Assembly (NCBI GenBank): GCA_001898405.1 | Contig: MKTW01000009.1 | Span: forward strand, 62,001-126,000 | Reading direction: 5' to 3' | Source: Sphingobacteriales bacterium 44-61 | Lineage (GTDB): Bacteria > Bacteroidota > Bacteroidia > Chitinophagales > Chitinophagaceae | Length of the DNA stretch: 64,000 nt | Shown: one piece after another, positions 42,972 to 51,527 of the stretch | Layout of the letters: each line of letters opens with the position of its first letter | How positions within the stretch are numbered: the stretch's first letter is position 1 | The notes under the pieces: generated by a model | The model's input: the letters and a program-made list of their open reading frames with translations, nothing else | Database searches by the model: none | Told to the model about the DNA's origin: nothing | Program-made: the position numbers and the translations under genes

Positions 42972-43496
42972 ATGATTTTTGTTTACATTTTTGCCGGCCT
43001 CATTCTTCTTTTACTATTACTTGCGGCATTTATGCCCAGGGGTTTTAATATTGAGAAAACGATTGTGATCGCAGCTCCTGTTGAAAAAGTGATGGACCAT
43101 GTTGGTGATCTTAATTTCTACAGCCAATGGAATCCCTGGCAACAATCAGATCCATCTGTCAAAAACACGATCACAGGCACCCCTAAAACACCTGGACACC
43201 GTTATGGCTGGGAAGGAAAAAAAGTGGGGGTAGGCAGTCTTACTCTTCTTTCAGCAGACAGCAAGCATATTCATTTCCAGCTTGAATTTCTGAAACCCTG
43301 GAAAAGCAACGCCAAGGACAATTGGCTCTTCGAGCCCTGGGGAACCAATGAAACAAAAGTGACATGGCAAAACAGTGGAGAATTGCCCTGGCCGATCGCC
43401 CGGTTAATGGGGCCTCTGCTGAATAAAAATCTGAATATTCAATTTGAAAGAGGTTTGAACAATTTAAAAAAGATGTGTGAAGATGCCAGTACATAA
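42972..43496 (+). CDS. membrane-anchored SRPBCC (START-fold) protein
   Basis: 174 residues. One N-terminal membrane segment (residues 2-21) is followed by an SRPBCC / polyketide-cyclase-like domain: IEKTIVIAAPVEKVMDHVGD, NFYSQWNPWQQSDPSV, KTPGHRYGWEGKKVGVGSL and a C-terminal helix with LNKNLNIQFERGLNNLKKM. The fold binds hydrophobic ligands. The domain probably faces the cytosol. It precedes the M23 peptidase gene by 39 nt on the same strand. Confidence 0.82.
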   Translation: MIFVYIFAGLILLLLLLAAFMPRGFNIEKTIVIAAPVEKVMDHVGDLNFYSQWNPWQQSDPSVKNTITGTPKTPGHRYGWEGKKVGVGSLTLLSADSKHIHFQLEFLKPWKSNAKDNWLFEPWGTNETKVTWQNSGELPWPIARLMGPLLNKNLNIQFERGLNNLKKMCEDAST

Positions 43497-43535
43497 AGGC
43501 ACTTACACAATAAAGGAAGTAGTTTACGCCGTGCG

Positions 43536-44129
43536 ATGAAAATATTTTTTTCTCTCTTTATACTAATACTCACCAGTTGCTCTGTCAGCAAAAACCCCTT
43601 GAGGGAGGAAATAAAGCTATTGCAAAGCGGGGTTATTAAAGATGATACCAGTTATGTGTATGCACTGCCTTATGAAACAGGCAAAGCTTACTGGATGGTT
43701 CAGGGCTATTTCAGTCACTTCTCTCATAAGGAGCGGGTCGCATTGGACTTTAAAATGAAACGCGGCACCAAGATCTGCGCTGCCCGCGAAGGTGTAGTGG
43801 TCCGGGTAAAAGAAGATGGCGAAAGAGGTGGATTGAAGAAGAAATACCGCGCCGACGGAAATAATATTGTCATACAACACCCTGATGGTTCAAGAGCGGG
43901 CTACTGGCATTTACAAAAAGATGGTGCACTTGTAAATGTTGGTGACACGGTCCAAAAAGGACAGGTAATCGGATTGAGCGGAAAAACAGGCTATGCCGCC
44001 TTCCCACATCTCCACTTTCTTGTTTGGGTTTACGATAAAGACGGTAAGTGGCAACAGGTGCCTACACGCTTTCAAACATCCAGGGGAATACGGTACTTAC
44101 AAAGCATTAAACGCTATAAAAACAAATAA
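43536..44129 (+). CDS. M23-family (LytM-type) peptidase lipoprotein
   Basis: 197 residues with a lipobox signal (MKIFFSLFILILTSCS). The M23 domain spans about 70-180: SHKERVALDFKMKRGTKICA (His and Asp ligands), EGVVVRVKEDG, NNIVIQHPDGSRAGYWHL, GDTVQKGQVIGLSGKTGY and FPHLHFLVW (the HxH pair). The metal ligands look intact, so it should cleave peptidoglycan cross-bridges or related peptides at the outer membrane. The stop codon is 6 nt from palindromic repeat copy 3. Confidence 0.9.
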   Translation: MKIFFSLFILILTSCSVSKNPLREEIKLLQSGVIKDDTSYVYALPYETGKAYWMVQGYFSHFSHKERVALDFKMKRGTKICAAREGVVVRVKEDGERGGLKKKYRADGNNIVIQHPDGSRAGYWHLQKDGALVNVGDTVQKGQVIGLSGKTGYAAFPHLHFLVWVYDKDGKWQQVPTRFQTSRGIRYLQSIKRYKNK

Positions 44130-44135
44130 ACGACC

Positions 44136-44197
44136 CCTTCCCGTCCTTCCCGCCTTACCGGTAAAATTTTACCGGTAAGGCGGGAAGGACGGGAAGG
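44136..44197. repeat. dispersed palindromic repeat, copy 3 (with paired changes)
   Basis: A 62-bp palindrome with perfect 31-bp arms and no unpaired centre. Compared with copies 1 and 2 it has one extra C in the left arm (GTCCTTCCCG) and the matching extra G in the right arm (CGGGAAGGAC). The left outer foot CGACC is kept (44131-44135) but its right partner is lost. It begins 6 nt after the M23 peptidase stop. Confidence 0.95.
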
Positions 44198-44322
44198 AAG
44201 CCATTAAAACAATAGCTGTTTTATTTGTTAGTAAAAGTATCGGTTGTTATTACCTACTTACTGTAAAAAACTTGTAGCATAACAAGAAAAGGTCTTGCTA
44301 AGTTTTTATCTTTCCTGTTCAA

Positions 44323-44961
44323 ATGTTGCCCGTGCGCTTCCAGGAAATTTATTACCAGTTTATTGAAGGCTTTAAAAACTCTACGTGGCTGGAGTATCTC
44401 GCCATTTTTTCCGGTATTGTCAGCGTATGGTTTAGCCGGCTGGAAAATATCTGGGTATATCCTGTAGGGTTAATCAGCACGGTGAGTTATGTATATATCA
44501 GTTTCAAATATCATTTGCTGGGAGAAGCAAGTGTGAACCTGTATTATACGGCCATGAGCATCTATGGTTGGATACTTTGGGCCAAGCGGGATCAGCGACA
44601 TGAGCATGTGGTGAAAATTACATTCTCTTCTGCCCGTGACTGGCGGGACCAGTTGCTGTTTTTTGTAGCCTTTTACGTCAGCATTTTTGTTGCGCTTACC
44701 TTTCTGAAACAAAATTTCTTCCCCGGCACTATTCCTGCGGGAGATGCTTTTGCTTCTGCTACTGCATTTACGGGTATGTGGTTAATGGCAAGGAAAAAAG
44801 TAGAAAGCTGGTATTGGTGGCTTGCTACTAATTGCGCATCAGTACCGCTGTATTTTATCAAAGGACTTACATTTACCAGTGTGTTTTATATTGTGTTGTT
44901 CGTTATGGCCGTGTTTGGTTTAATTGAATGGAAGAAAAGAGCGAAAGAAAGTCATGCTTAA
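44323..44961 (+). CDS. pnuC: PnuC-family nicotinamide riboside transporter
   Basis: 212 residues with seven hydrophobic segments and PnuC features: LEYLAIFSGIVSVWFSRLEN, WVYPVGLISTVSYVYISF, AMSIYGWILWAKRDQ and WYWWLATNCASVPLYFIKG. It imports nicotinamide riboside (or a related vitamin; PnuT for thiamine is a close relative). The following gene, overlapping by 8 nt, encodes a ribosylnicotinamide-kinase-like protein, which argues for the riboside. The box TATCTTTC at 44307 may be the -7 element. No TPP or other riboswitch was recognised upstream, although repeat copy 3 sits in that gap. Confidence 0.92.
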   Translation: MLPVRFQEIYYQFIEGFKNSTWLEYLAIFSGIVSVWFSRLENIWVYPVGLISTVSYVYISFKYHLLGEASVNLYYTAMSIYGWILWAKRDQRHEHVVKITFSSARDWRDQLLFFVAFYVSIFVALTFLKQNFFPGTIPAGDAFASATAFTGMWLMARKKVESWYWWLATNCASVPLYFIKGLTFTSVFYIVLFVMAVFGLIEWKKRAKESHA

Positions 44962-45517
44962 AAAGATCGTAATTATTGGCCCGGAAAGCACCGGCAAAAG
45001 TACCCTGGCAGAGCAGCTGGCTCTGCATTATGAAACTGTCTGGTGCCCTGAATTTGCAAGAGAGTTCCTGTTGACCAACGGGACCGATTACACCTTCGAA
45101 GACCTGCTTACCATTGCAGAAGGGCAATTGGCACTCGAAGATGAATACACCACCAAGCTGGAAGAACATTCCCTGCCTTTACTGGAAGATGGTGGGCATA
45201 TACCCCTTTTCATCGACACAGATATGTATGTGATGAAAGTATGGTGTGAGTTTGTGTTTGGTAATTGCCACCGGTTTGTACTGGATAATATCGTTTCCAG
45301 AAAATACGACCTCTATCTTTTATGCAATGTAGATCTTCCCTGGATAAAAGATGAATTGCGTGAATATCCTGACCTGGAAACAAGAAAGAAACTATACTTT
45401 ATTTATAAAGACATCATGGTTAATCAATCCACACCATGGATTGATATAAGCGGCAGTTACGAAGAGCGGCTGGCAAAAGCCGTAAAAGCTGTTGATAAGC
45501 TACTGGACGCTTCGTGA
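44954..45517 (+). CDS. NadR-type ribosylnicotinamide kinase / AAA_28 P-loop protein
   Basis: 187 residues from ATG 44954; longer in-frame starts would lie deep inside pnuC. The Walker A loop is IGPESTGKSTLAEQLA. EFAREFL, IDTDMYVMKVW and CNVDLPWIKDELREYPD complete the NadR NTPase / NRK domain. NadR in enterobacteria has an extra regulatory and adenylyltransferase part; this is the kinase part only. It would phosphorylate imported nicotinamide riboside to NMN and trap it in the cell. The overlap with pnuC supports this coupling. Confidence 0.9.
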   Translation: MLKKIVIIGPESTGKSTLAEQLALHYETVWCPEFAREFLLTNGTDYTFEDLLTIAEGQLALEDEYTTKLEEHSLPLLEDGGHIPLFIDTDMYVMKVWCEFVFGNCHRFVLDNIVSRKYDLYLLCNVDLPWIKDELREYPDLETRKKLYFIYKDIMVNQSTPWIDISGSYEERLAKAVKAVDKLLDAS

Positions 45518-45521
45518 TCAT

Positions 45522-46250
45522 TTATTTCTTTGTTTTATCCGTTTTTACTTTCGGGAATATGACCGCCTGTATATCCGGGTCGGGTCGCAGGAAATTCATT
45601 TGTTGCATGATCTTTCTCGACCGGCCCATTATATAGGAAGAAGCGGGTTTCACTTTATACCGTTTCGGATTGGGAAGACAGGCTGCAATAAGCGCAGCTT
45701 CCTGCTGACTGAGATTAGAAGCCGTTTTGTTGAAATAAATATTTGCAGCCCTTTCTATTCCAAATACGCCCTCTCCCATTTCAATTACGTTCAGGTACAC
45801 TTCCAGTATCCTTTCCTTTCCCCAGATCTTTTCTATCATAAATGTGAAATAAACTTCCAGCCCTTTCCGGATAAAATCCCTTCCCTGCCAGAGAAAGACA
45901 TTTTTTGCAACCTGCTGGCTGATGGTACTGCCTCCACGAATACGACCCGGTTTCTTTTCATTATACTTCATGGCTTTCTGGATGCTTTTCCAATCGAACC
46001 CACTATGATCTACAAACAACTGGTCTTCGGAAGCAATAACGGCCAGTTTGGCATTGGGAGAGATCTCATCGCGGTCTACATAATCCCGCTTCAATCCGTG
46101 ACCTGTGATCCAACTGCTCAATTGAGTAAGCGTAATGGGAGGGTCAATCCATTTCAATAGAATGATGTAAACAAACTGCGCAATGAATAATATGAGGAAA
46201 ATCCTTTTTGTCCATCGCCAGAGCTTTTGAAGAAAACCTGCGTCTTTCAT
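45522..46250 (-). CDS. mtgA: monofunctional peptidoglycan glycosyltransferase
   Basis: 242 residues from ATG 46250; a TTG three codons upstream is less likely. One N-terminal membrane anchor (about 17-36) is followed by a GT51 domain with all motifs: ASEDQLFVDHSGFDW (catalytic Glu), RIRGGSTISQQVAKN, RKGLEVYFTFMIEKIWGK, RILEVYLNVIEMGEGVFGIE and QEAALIAACLPNP. It polymerises lipid II into glycan strands and has no transpeptidase domain. It converges on the kinase gene with a 4-nt gap. Confidence 0.95.
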   Translation of the reverse strand: MKDAGFLQKLWRWTKRIFLILFIAQFVYIILLKWIDPPITLTQLSSWITGHGLKRDYVDRDEISPNAKLAVIASEDQLFVDHSGFDWKSIQKAMKYNEKKPGRIRGGSTISQQVAKNVFLWQGRDFIRKGLEVYFTFMIEKIWGKERILEVYLNVIEMGEGVFGIERAANIYFNKTASNLSQQEAALIAACLPNPKRYKVKPASSYIMGRSRKIMQQMNFLRPDPDIQAVIFPKVKTDKTKK

Positions 46251-46288
46251 TGACCACAATAATACACAATAGTGTTTATAGTCACTAC

Positions 46289-46801
46289 TTAAAATGCTCG
46301 TTGGTGAGGGACGTAGAAATCCAGCATCTGCAAACGGAACTTTCCGCCGATCTTATAGCTTTTTCGGCTGAGGGATATTTTTTTACTTAAACAGTCAATC
46401 AATAGCGGCCCATAACCAACCACCAACCCTGCTGTCAGCGCTTCTTTGAAGCTGGCCTGTTTGCTGATAGATAAGCCTGCAGTAACAAGCGCTACACCAC
46501 CAGTGATCAATAGCAGCTTTTTAGCATCGACCCGGCAGGCCCTTTTTCCTTTTCTCCGGATGATCACTTCTGTCACGTTTGTGCGGGGAACAGGGACACC
46601 AGCCACCCATATAGTATCATTCATTAGCCGGGTGATCATTCCATACTGGTAAGTGCCATTATTCAGGTGGAGAAAGATATAATCATATTCTGTGTAGGTC
46701 TTTTTCTTTTTGAGCCCTTTCTTCACAAAAAGATAGCCCGACTGTGAAGATGCTGATAAGCAGGAAAAAATAAACAGGAGGGATATAAACAGCCGGTTCA
46801 T
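46289..46801 (-). CDS. secreted or membrane protein, unknown function
   Basis: 170 residues with a signal peptide (MNRLFISLLFIFSCLSASSQ). The mature part has a beta-rich stretch (YDYIFLHLNNGTYQYGMITR, LMNDTIWVAGVPVPRTNV) and a later hydrophobic stretch (KLLLITGGVALVTAGLSI) that may be a membrane segment. I do not recognise a family, though Bacteroidota envelope proteins of this size with a similar middle region are common. It precedes mtgA on the same strand by 38 nt, so an operon is possible. Confidence 0.65.
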   Translation of the reverse strand: MNRLFISLLFIFSCLSASSQSGYLFVKKGLKKKKTYTEYDYIFLHLNNGTYQYGMITRLMNDTIWVAGVPVPRTNVTEVIIRRKGKRACRVDAKKLLLITGGVALVTAGLSISKQASFKEALTAGLVVGYGPLLIDCLSKKISLSRKSYKIGGKFRLQMLDFYVPHQRAF

Positions 46802-46846
46802 ATGCCAAACATACGATCTAATATTTTTCCTATTTGTTAAAACCGT

Positions 46847-47482
46847 TTAACCCTTATTTACATAAAATACCAGCCCCCATATCAGTGCTATTCCAAAACC
46901 GATCAGGATAATGCCATTGATGCGGTTAATGATATGGATATTGTGTGGTGTAAGGCGGTTGCGTATTTTACCGGCCAGCATCACTTTGGCAATGTCACCA
47001 GCCAGTACCATGAGCAGGCAGGTGACGTAGATGATCAGTTTTTGTTCCACTGTATGGCTGATCAGAGAAGTGGAAGTGGTGATCCAGAAAAGGAAGATGC
47101 CCGGGTTAAGCAGGTTCATAAAAAACCCGGAGAGGAATATTTTGGCATAGTCGCTTTTGCGGAAGCTCAATGTAGCTTGCTGCCCTTTTTCATTCACTTT
47201 TACTTTTTTGAAAAAAACAAAGTAAACGCCCAATGCAATCAGGAAAATGCTGCCGGCAATGCCGATCACTGTACTGTGGCTGCTGATACTGCTAAACAAT
47301 CCTGTAAACACATTGCTCACCAATACCAATAAGATATCACTGAATGAAACCCCCAACACAAATGCCATCCCTCCCCTGTGTCCGTTATTCAGGCTTTGCT
47401 TGATGATTGAAAAAATAACCGGTCCTACAGATATGTTCAGCAATAATCCCAGCGTGATCCCTTTGAACAAGGCTTCCCACAT
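46847..47482 (-). CDS. LysE-family translocator
   Basis: 211 residues with six hydrophobic segments. The opening ALFKGITLGLLLNISVGPVIF and the motif GHRGGMAFVLGVSFSDILLV are typical of LysE/RhtB exporters, as is NLLNPGIFLFWITTSTSLIS in the middle. It exports amino acids or similar metabolites; the substrate is unknown. The 170-nt gap upstream holds a small inverted repeat GCATAAGAA/TTCTTATGC (47535-47543 and 47578-47586) that might be a regulator site. Confidence 0.9.
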   Translation of the reverse strand: MWEALFKGITLGLLLNISVGPVIFSIIKQSLNNGHRGGMAFVLGVSFSDILLVLVSNVFTGLFSSISSHSTVIGIAGSIFLIALGVYFVFFKKVKVNEKGQQATLSFRKSDYAKIFLSGFFMNLLNPGIFLFWITTSTSLISHTVEQKLIIYVTCLLMVLAGDIAKVMLAGKIRNRLTPHNIHIINRINGIILIGFGIALIWGLVFYVNKG

Positions 47483-47652
47483 AAAAAATATATATCTGAA
47501 AAACTAAAACCTCTTTCAAAATTATTGAAATGGAGCATAAGAAAATATTCATTTTCATATCCGGGATAATGAACGTATTCTTATGCGAATTCTATGTGGC
47601 GCCTAAACAATAAAGAAAGGACACATAAAAGAGGCTTATTAATCGTTTGTAA

Positions 47653-49185
47653 TTATATCGAACCTGTTTCCAGGAACCTGTTCCATTCTTCCAGCATTTT
47701 CCCTTTCATTACCCGGGGAAACTTATGCTGGCTGCCCAATTTGCCTTTCAATTCCATAAATCTCAGGAACTGCTCCTGCGGCAGCACTTCCAAAAAGACA
47801 GCTTTCAATGCACTGTCTCTTTCCGTAGCATAGTCATCATTCAACATGCGGAGGTTCTCGTCTATCCTGCGGCGCAGGCTTTCCGCATCTATCTTATCGT
47901 TAGTGGCAATATACCATTTGTGTGCAAAAAAGCCTTCATGAGGAAAACCCACCACTGTATATTCAGGAATGCTCATGTTAAACTCTTCACTCACCAACTG
48001 GATCGCTTTATTCATGTTTTCCACGCTCAGGTGCTCGCCTACCAGGCTGAGGAAGTGTTTGGTGCGGCCTGTGATAGCCACTTCATTTTTCTCCAGGTCA
48101 ACAAATTTGATGGTATCACCGATCAGGTAACGCCAGGCACCGGCATTGGTGCTCATCAGCAATGCATACTCTTTACCGGCCTCCACTTCATGGATCATCC
48201 TTGCTTCAGGGTTGGCCACCACCTTTCCATCACTGTCAAAGTTCTTTTCATCAAAAGGCACGAACTCAAAAAAGATATTGTTGTTCAGGATCAGTTGCAT
48301 TCCTTTAGCATGCTCCCGTGTTTTATAACCGATAAAACCTTCGCTGGAAAGATAATTCTCAATGTATACGATAGGGTGCCCCAGTAATTTTTCAAACCCT
48401 TTTTTATAGGGTTCAAATGACACACCTCCATGCACGAACACACCGAAATTGGGCCATATCTCGTGAATGTTCTTCACTTTGTAATGTTCAATGATCATCT
48501 CCATACACATCTGGCACCAGGCCGGCACACCTACAATATAGCCGATATCCCAGTCCCTGGCATGCTCCACGATCTCATTCAGTTTCTGATTCCAGTCTTT
48601 TATAGCAGCAATGCGACCTCCGGGTTTATAAAACGTCTGAAACCAAAATGGTCTTTTTTTGGCCAATATGCCACTCAGGTCGCCAGCATACCAGCCAGCT
48701 TCGCCTTTCTGCAGGTCAGTAGCACCCCCAAGCATCAGAAAGCCCCGGGTCAATGCTTTGCGGTTGGCATCTTCATATCCGAAAACGCTTATCAGCTGCC
48801 GTATATAATTGATCGTATTGCTGCGGAGCAGATCTTTGGTAACAGGAATGTATTTACTGGCCGATTCGGAAGTGCCTGAGCTAAGCGCGTAGTATTTTAT
48901 TTTTCCTGGCCAGGTCACGTCAGGCACGCCTTCAAGCGTTTTTTCCCACCACTCTTCGTAAATCTTATTGTAATCATGTACCGGCACTAACTCCTGGAAA
49001 CTTTTGGCCGGATTCCGGTTCAATAATGCTTCATCAAAGCGATAATGTTGCCCGAACTCTGTAAACCTCGCCTTCTTCAGCAATTTCTTCAACACTTTCA
49101 CCTGTTGCCTCCTCGGATCATTGGGAGGGATCCGGAGGGCGGCAGCAATCGCCTTGGGTAGTTTAATATCTATAATAGAAGCCAT
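47653..49185 (-). CDS. bacterial GH3-family acyl-adenylate-forming protein
   Basis: 510 residues from ATG 49185; an in-frame GTG three codons upstream is possible. The protein matches the GH3 auxin-responsive-promoter family, a branch of the ANL adenylating enzymes: YYALSSGTSESASKYIPVTK (phosphate-binding loop), GGVSFEPYKKGFEKLLGHPI, YLSSEGFIGYKTREHAKGM, GAWRYLIGDTIKFVDLEKNE and TGRTKHFLSLVGEHLSVENM. In plants GH3 enzymes link amino acids to auxin or jasmonate. The bacterial substrate is unknown. The start lies directly beside the inverted-repeat element 49192-49424. Confidence 0.9.
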   Translation of the reverse strand: MASIIDIKLPKAIAAALRIPPNDPRRQQVKVLKKLLKKARFTEFGQHYRFDEALLNRNPAKSFQELVPVHDYNKIYEEWWEKTLEGVPDVTWPGKIKYYALSSGTSESASKYIPVTKDLLRSNTINYIRQLISVFGYEDANRKALTRGFLMLGGATDLQKGEAGWYAGDLSGILAKKRPFWFQTFYKPGGRIAAIKDWNQKLNEIVEHARDWDIGYIVGVPAWCQMCMEMIIEHYKVKNIHEIWPNFGVFVHGGVSFEPYKKGFEKLLGHPIVYIENYLSSEGFIGYKTREHAKGMQLILNNNIFFEFVPFDEKNFDSDGKVVANPEARMIHEVEAGKEYALLMSTNAGAWRYLIGDTIKFVDLEKNEVAITGRTKHFLSLVGEHLSVENMNKAIQLVSEEFNMSIPEYTVVGFPHEGFFAHKWYIATNDKIDAESLRRRIDENLRMLNDDYATERDSALKAVFLEVLPQEQFLRFMELKGKLGSQHKFPRVMKGKMLEEWNRFLETGSI

Positions 49186-49191
49186 ATTAAG

Positions 49192-49424
49192 CACGAATGT
49201 CGCGAATAAGGCGTGAATGATATAAGTTAAACGCTATTAGCCGCGAATAATGCGAATATAGGCAGAAAGAGAGCAATAGAAGCTGAAAACAATACTAGCC
49301 GTTCTTCTATATTTATAGCTGTTCCTTGTTCATAAACATTGATCGGGCCAAGTATATCATTCGCGACACTCGTGGCTAATAACGTTCGGTTCGTGCTATT
49401 CACGCATTACTCGCGCCATTCGTG
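49192..49424. repeat. MITE-like element with ~70-bp imperfect inverted repeats
   Basis: Bases 49192-49260 and the reverse complement of 49353-49424 align over ~70 nt at roughly 80% identity (both begin CACGAATG, both contain TATTAGCC and end near ATATA). The arms are rich in CGCGAAT/GTGAAT words. The spacer of 92 nt is AT-rich and non-coding. The right arm overlaps the end of the glycosyltransferase gene and provides its last eight codons and stop. Confidence 0.8.
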
Positions 49425-51367
49425 TCCATGCCGAGTTGGCGGTAGCCTCTTCTTATCAGTTTTATATCCCTACCCACTTCATAATCTCTCGCATACCAGT
49501 AATCCATCATTTGTAAGCTTTGTACAGGAAGAGCTTGCTTTTCACCTGCCGGTAAACCATTGCTGGTGAGAATACCATGCCGCAATTGGGGTAGATCGCT
49601 GGTAGCGGTATTGTATCCTATCCATGTTTTGCGGCCAAATAATACAGAAAGGCAATTGGACAGGAAGCCAAGTGGTTTTTTTACGATAAATAAATTGACC
49701 GGAAAACCGATCACTCCAATAAGAGCGACTGATATATCAAGCAGTCGTTTCAATCGCCTGTTGTAAGGGTCGGCTAAGTGAAATCCGTTTTCCCTGGATA
49801 AGGATTCCCCGGAGCTTTTTCCCGATTTGCTGCCTACAATGCTTTGGCTGTCCTCGGCATGGATCATCAACTTGGTTTTATTTTTCAACTGCGGCAAAAA
49901 ATCCACGATATCTTTAAAAGAAAGAAAGCCCTGGCAAAAAATAATTTCTTTCAGCGGCACTGAGCTTACTACATTTTCCAGGGCGGGCCAGTTTCCATGT
50001 GCTGTTTCATCACCCGGCTCCATTGCCACACAGCCCAGTATTTTTTGTTGCGCTCCCGCTTCATTCATCAGTTGCAGGCAGTTTTCGTATTCGGCTTTAG
50101 TTCCTACAATCAATGTGCTGCCATGATCTTCCTTTTCATTACTGCCGGATAATACACCCGTTTGGACCAGTACCCACCGCAATACTGCGATCAATATAAA
50201 TGCCAGCAATGCGCCAAAAAAGATAATGCCACGGGAAAACCGGTATTGTTCGGGCATAAGAGCATATCCTGCCAGTAAAACAATGGTGGCGATAAGCGTG
50301 GATTTTACCAGTTCTGATTTTTTATACCAGCGGTCATACAATCCTGCATAATATGCTGTAACCAGGTAAACAAGTGTAAATGCCGGAAAGGCGATCCAAA
50401 GGATCTTTGTTTCGTATTGCGTATCCGTTTTCACATAAGCATTCCAGATATTCTTCATTATCCAGAATGATAAAAGGATAATGCCTGCATCTATCAACGG
50501 CAAACCGATGCGGCGGATGAAGCCGGCTATAGCCGACATCGCAGCCCTTGCCCAAATAGCAATATGAATAAGGATATTAAAAATGCTGGCTTTGCTGCCA
50601 CCATAGTGTTTCCTTACAAAAATGCTCATGGCATTGTAAAACATGCGGACATAATTCATACTGCTCCGCTTTGTGCTTTCTCCTTTAAAATGAATAATGC
50701 TGCTACCGGAAAAATAATAATTGATATACCCCGCCTGTTGTATACGATAGCTCAGATCAATGTCTTCACCATACATAAAGAAAGTTTCATCAAAAGCACC
50801 CGTTTTGTCCAGCACTTCTTTTTTCACCATCATATATGCACCAGCCAGCACATCCACGGGGTGATCTTTATTCTCATCCAGGTTGCCAAGATGATATCGC
50901 GCAAAAACCGCTGAGCGGGGAAACAATCGCGCTAAACCCGACAACTTATAGAAAGAAGTAAGCGGGGATGGGAATGACCGCTTGGATTCCCGGAGAAAAT
51001 GTCCGCTTCCATCTATCATTTTTATTCCAAGCGCCCCCGCTTCGGGCCTTGCTTCAAGAAATGCAATTGATTTTTGCAAACAGTCTTCCGGTAAAATAGT
51101 ATCAGGGTTCAGGAAAAGAATATATTTCCCTTGTGCCCGTTTTAATCCCTGGTTGCAGGCCTGTGCAAAGCCGGTATTGGTTTGATTGGCAATAAAGATA
51201 ATTCCCGGGAAACGCGGCCGAACATATTCCAGGCTGTTATCTGTTGATTTATTATCTATTACAATAATTTCTGCCTGCAAACCCTGCACTGCTTTACGCA
51301 CAGAGCAAAGGCATTGCTCCAGGAAATGCTTGACATTATAATTCACTATGATAATCGACAGATCCAC
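49400..51367 (-). CDS. GT2 glycosyltransferase fused to a degenerate sugar-transferase-like module
   Basis: 655 residues from GTG 51367; no better start is near. Residues 1-250 are a GT-A family 2 enzyme (IIIVNYNVKHFLEQCL, VIDNKSTDNS, NTGFAQACNQGLKRA, FLNPDTILP, MYGEDIDLSYRI). Residues ~260-410 have about five membrane segments, then comes a Rossmann-like part (STLIVGTKAEYENCLQLMNE) and an end resembling polyprenyl glycosylphosphotransferases (RRLKRLLDISVALIGVIGFP, YARDYEVGRDIKLIRRGYRQ). The usual catalytic KFRTM block is missing. It probably builds surface polysaccharide. The last eight residues (DTNGASNA) come from the inverted-repeat element. Confidence 0.85.
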   Translation of the reverse strand: MDLSIIIVNYNVKHFLEQCLCSVRKAVQGLQAEIIVIDNKSTDNSLEYVRPRFPGIIFIANQTNTGFAQACNQGLKRAQGKYILFLNPDTILPEDCLQKSIAFLEARPEAGALGIKMIDGSGHFLRESKRSFPSPLTSFYKLSGLARLFPRSAVFARYHLGNLDENKDHPVDVLAGAYMMVKKEVLDKTGAFDETFFMYGEDIDLSYRIQQAGYINYYFSGSSIIHFKGESTKRSSMNYVRMFYNAMSIFVRKHYGGSKASIFNILIHIAIWARAAMSAIAGFIRRIGLPLIDAGIILLSFWIMKNIWNAYVKTDTQYETKILWIAFPAFTLVYLVTAYYAGLYDRWYKKSELVKSTLIATIVLLAGYALMPEQYRFSRGIIFFGALLAFILIAVLRWVLVQTGVLSGSNEKEDHGSTLIVGTKAEYENCLQLMNEAGAQQKILGCVAMEPGDETAHGNWPALENVVSSVPLKEIIFCQGFLSFKDIVDFLPQLKNKTKLMIHAEDSQSIVGSKSGKSSGESLSRENGFHLADPYNRRLKRLLDISVALIGVIGFPVNLFIVKKPLGFLSNCLSVLFGRKTWIGYNTATSDLPQLRHGILTSNGLPAGEKQALPVQSLQMMDYWYARDYEVGRDIKLIRRGYRQLGMDTNGASNA

Positions 51368-51527
51368 TCAAACAGTTTAATTTTGTGAGGTAATGCAAAG
51401 AAAGAAAAACCGGGCGAACATTCATATAAGGCATCTGTTATCTTAAAAGCTCGGACTCTCTGCATTCCGGGCAATCTCCCCGTCTGTCCGAAACCACTGC
51501 TGCATTAAGTCATTCAAAAATAGTAGT

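Noticed and set aside
19381-44197. CRISPR or attachment-site explanation for the three palindromes
   Set aside because: Copies are 8-17 kb apart with no spacers, no cas genes and no integrase; each is a single inverted repeat.
47535-47586. Inverted repeat GCATAAGAA/TTCTTATGC upstream of the LysE gene
   Set aside because: Nine-base arms with a 34-nt spacer occur by chance at this length scale; noted only as a weak operator candidate.
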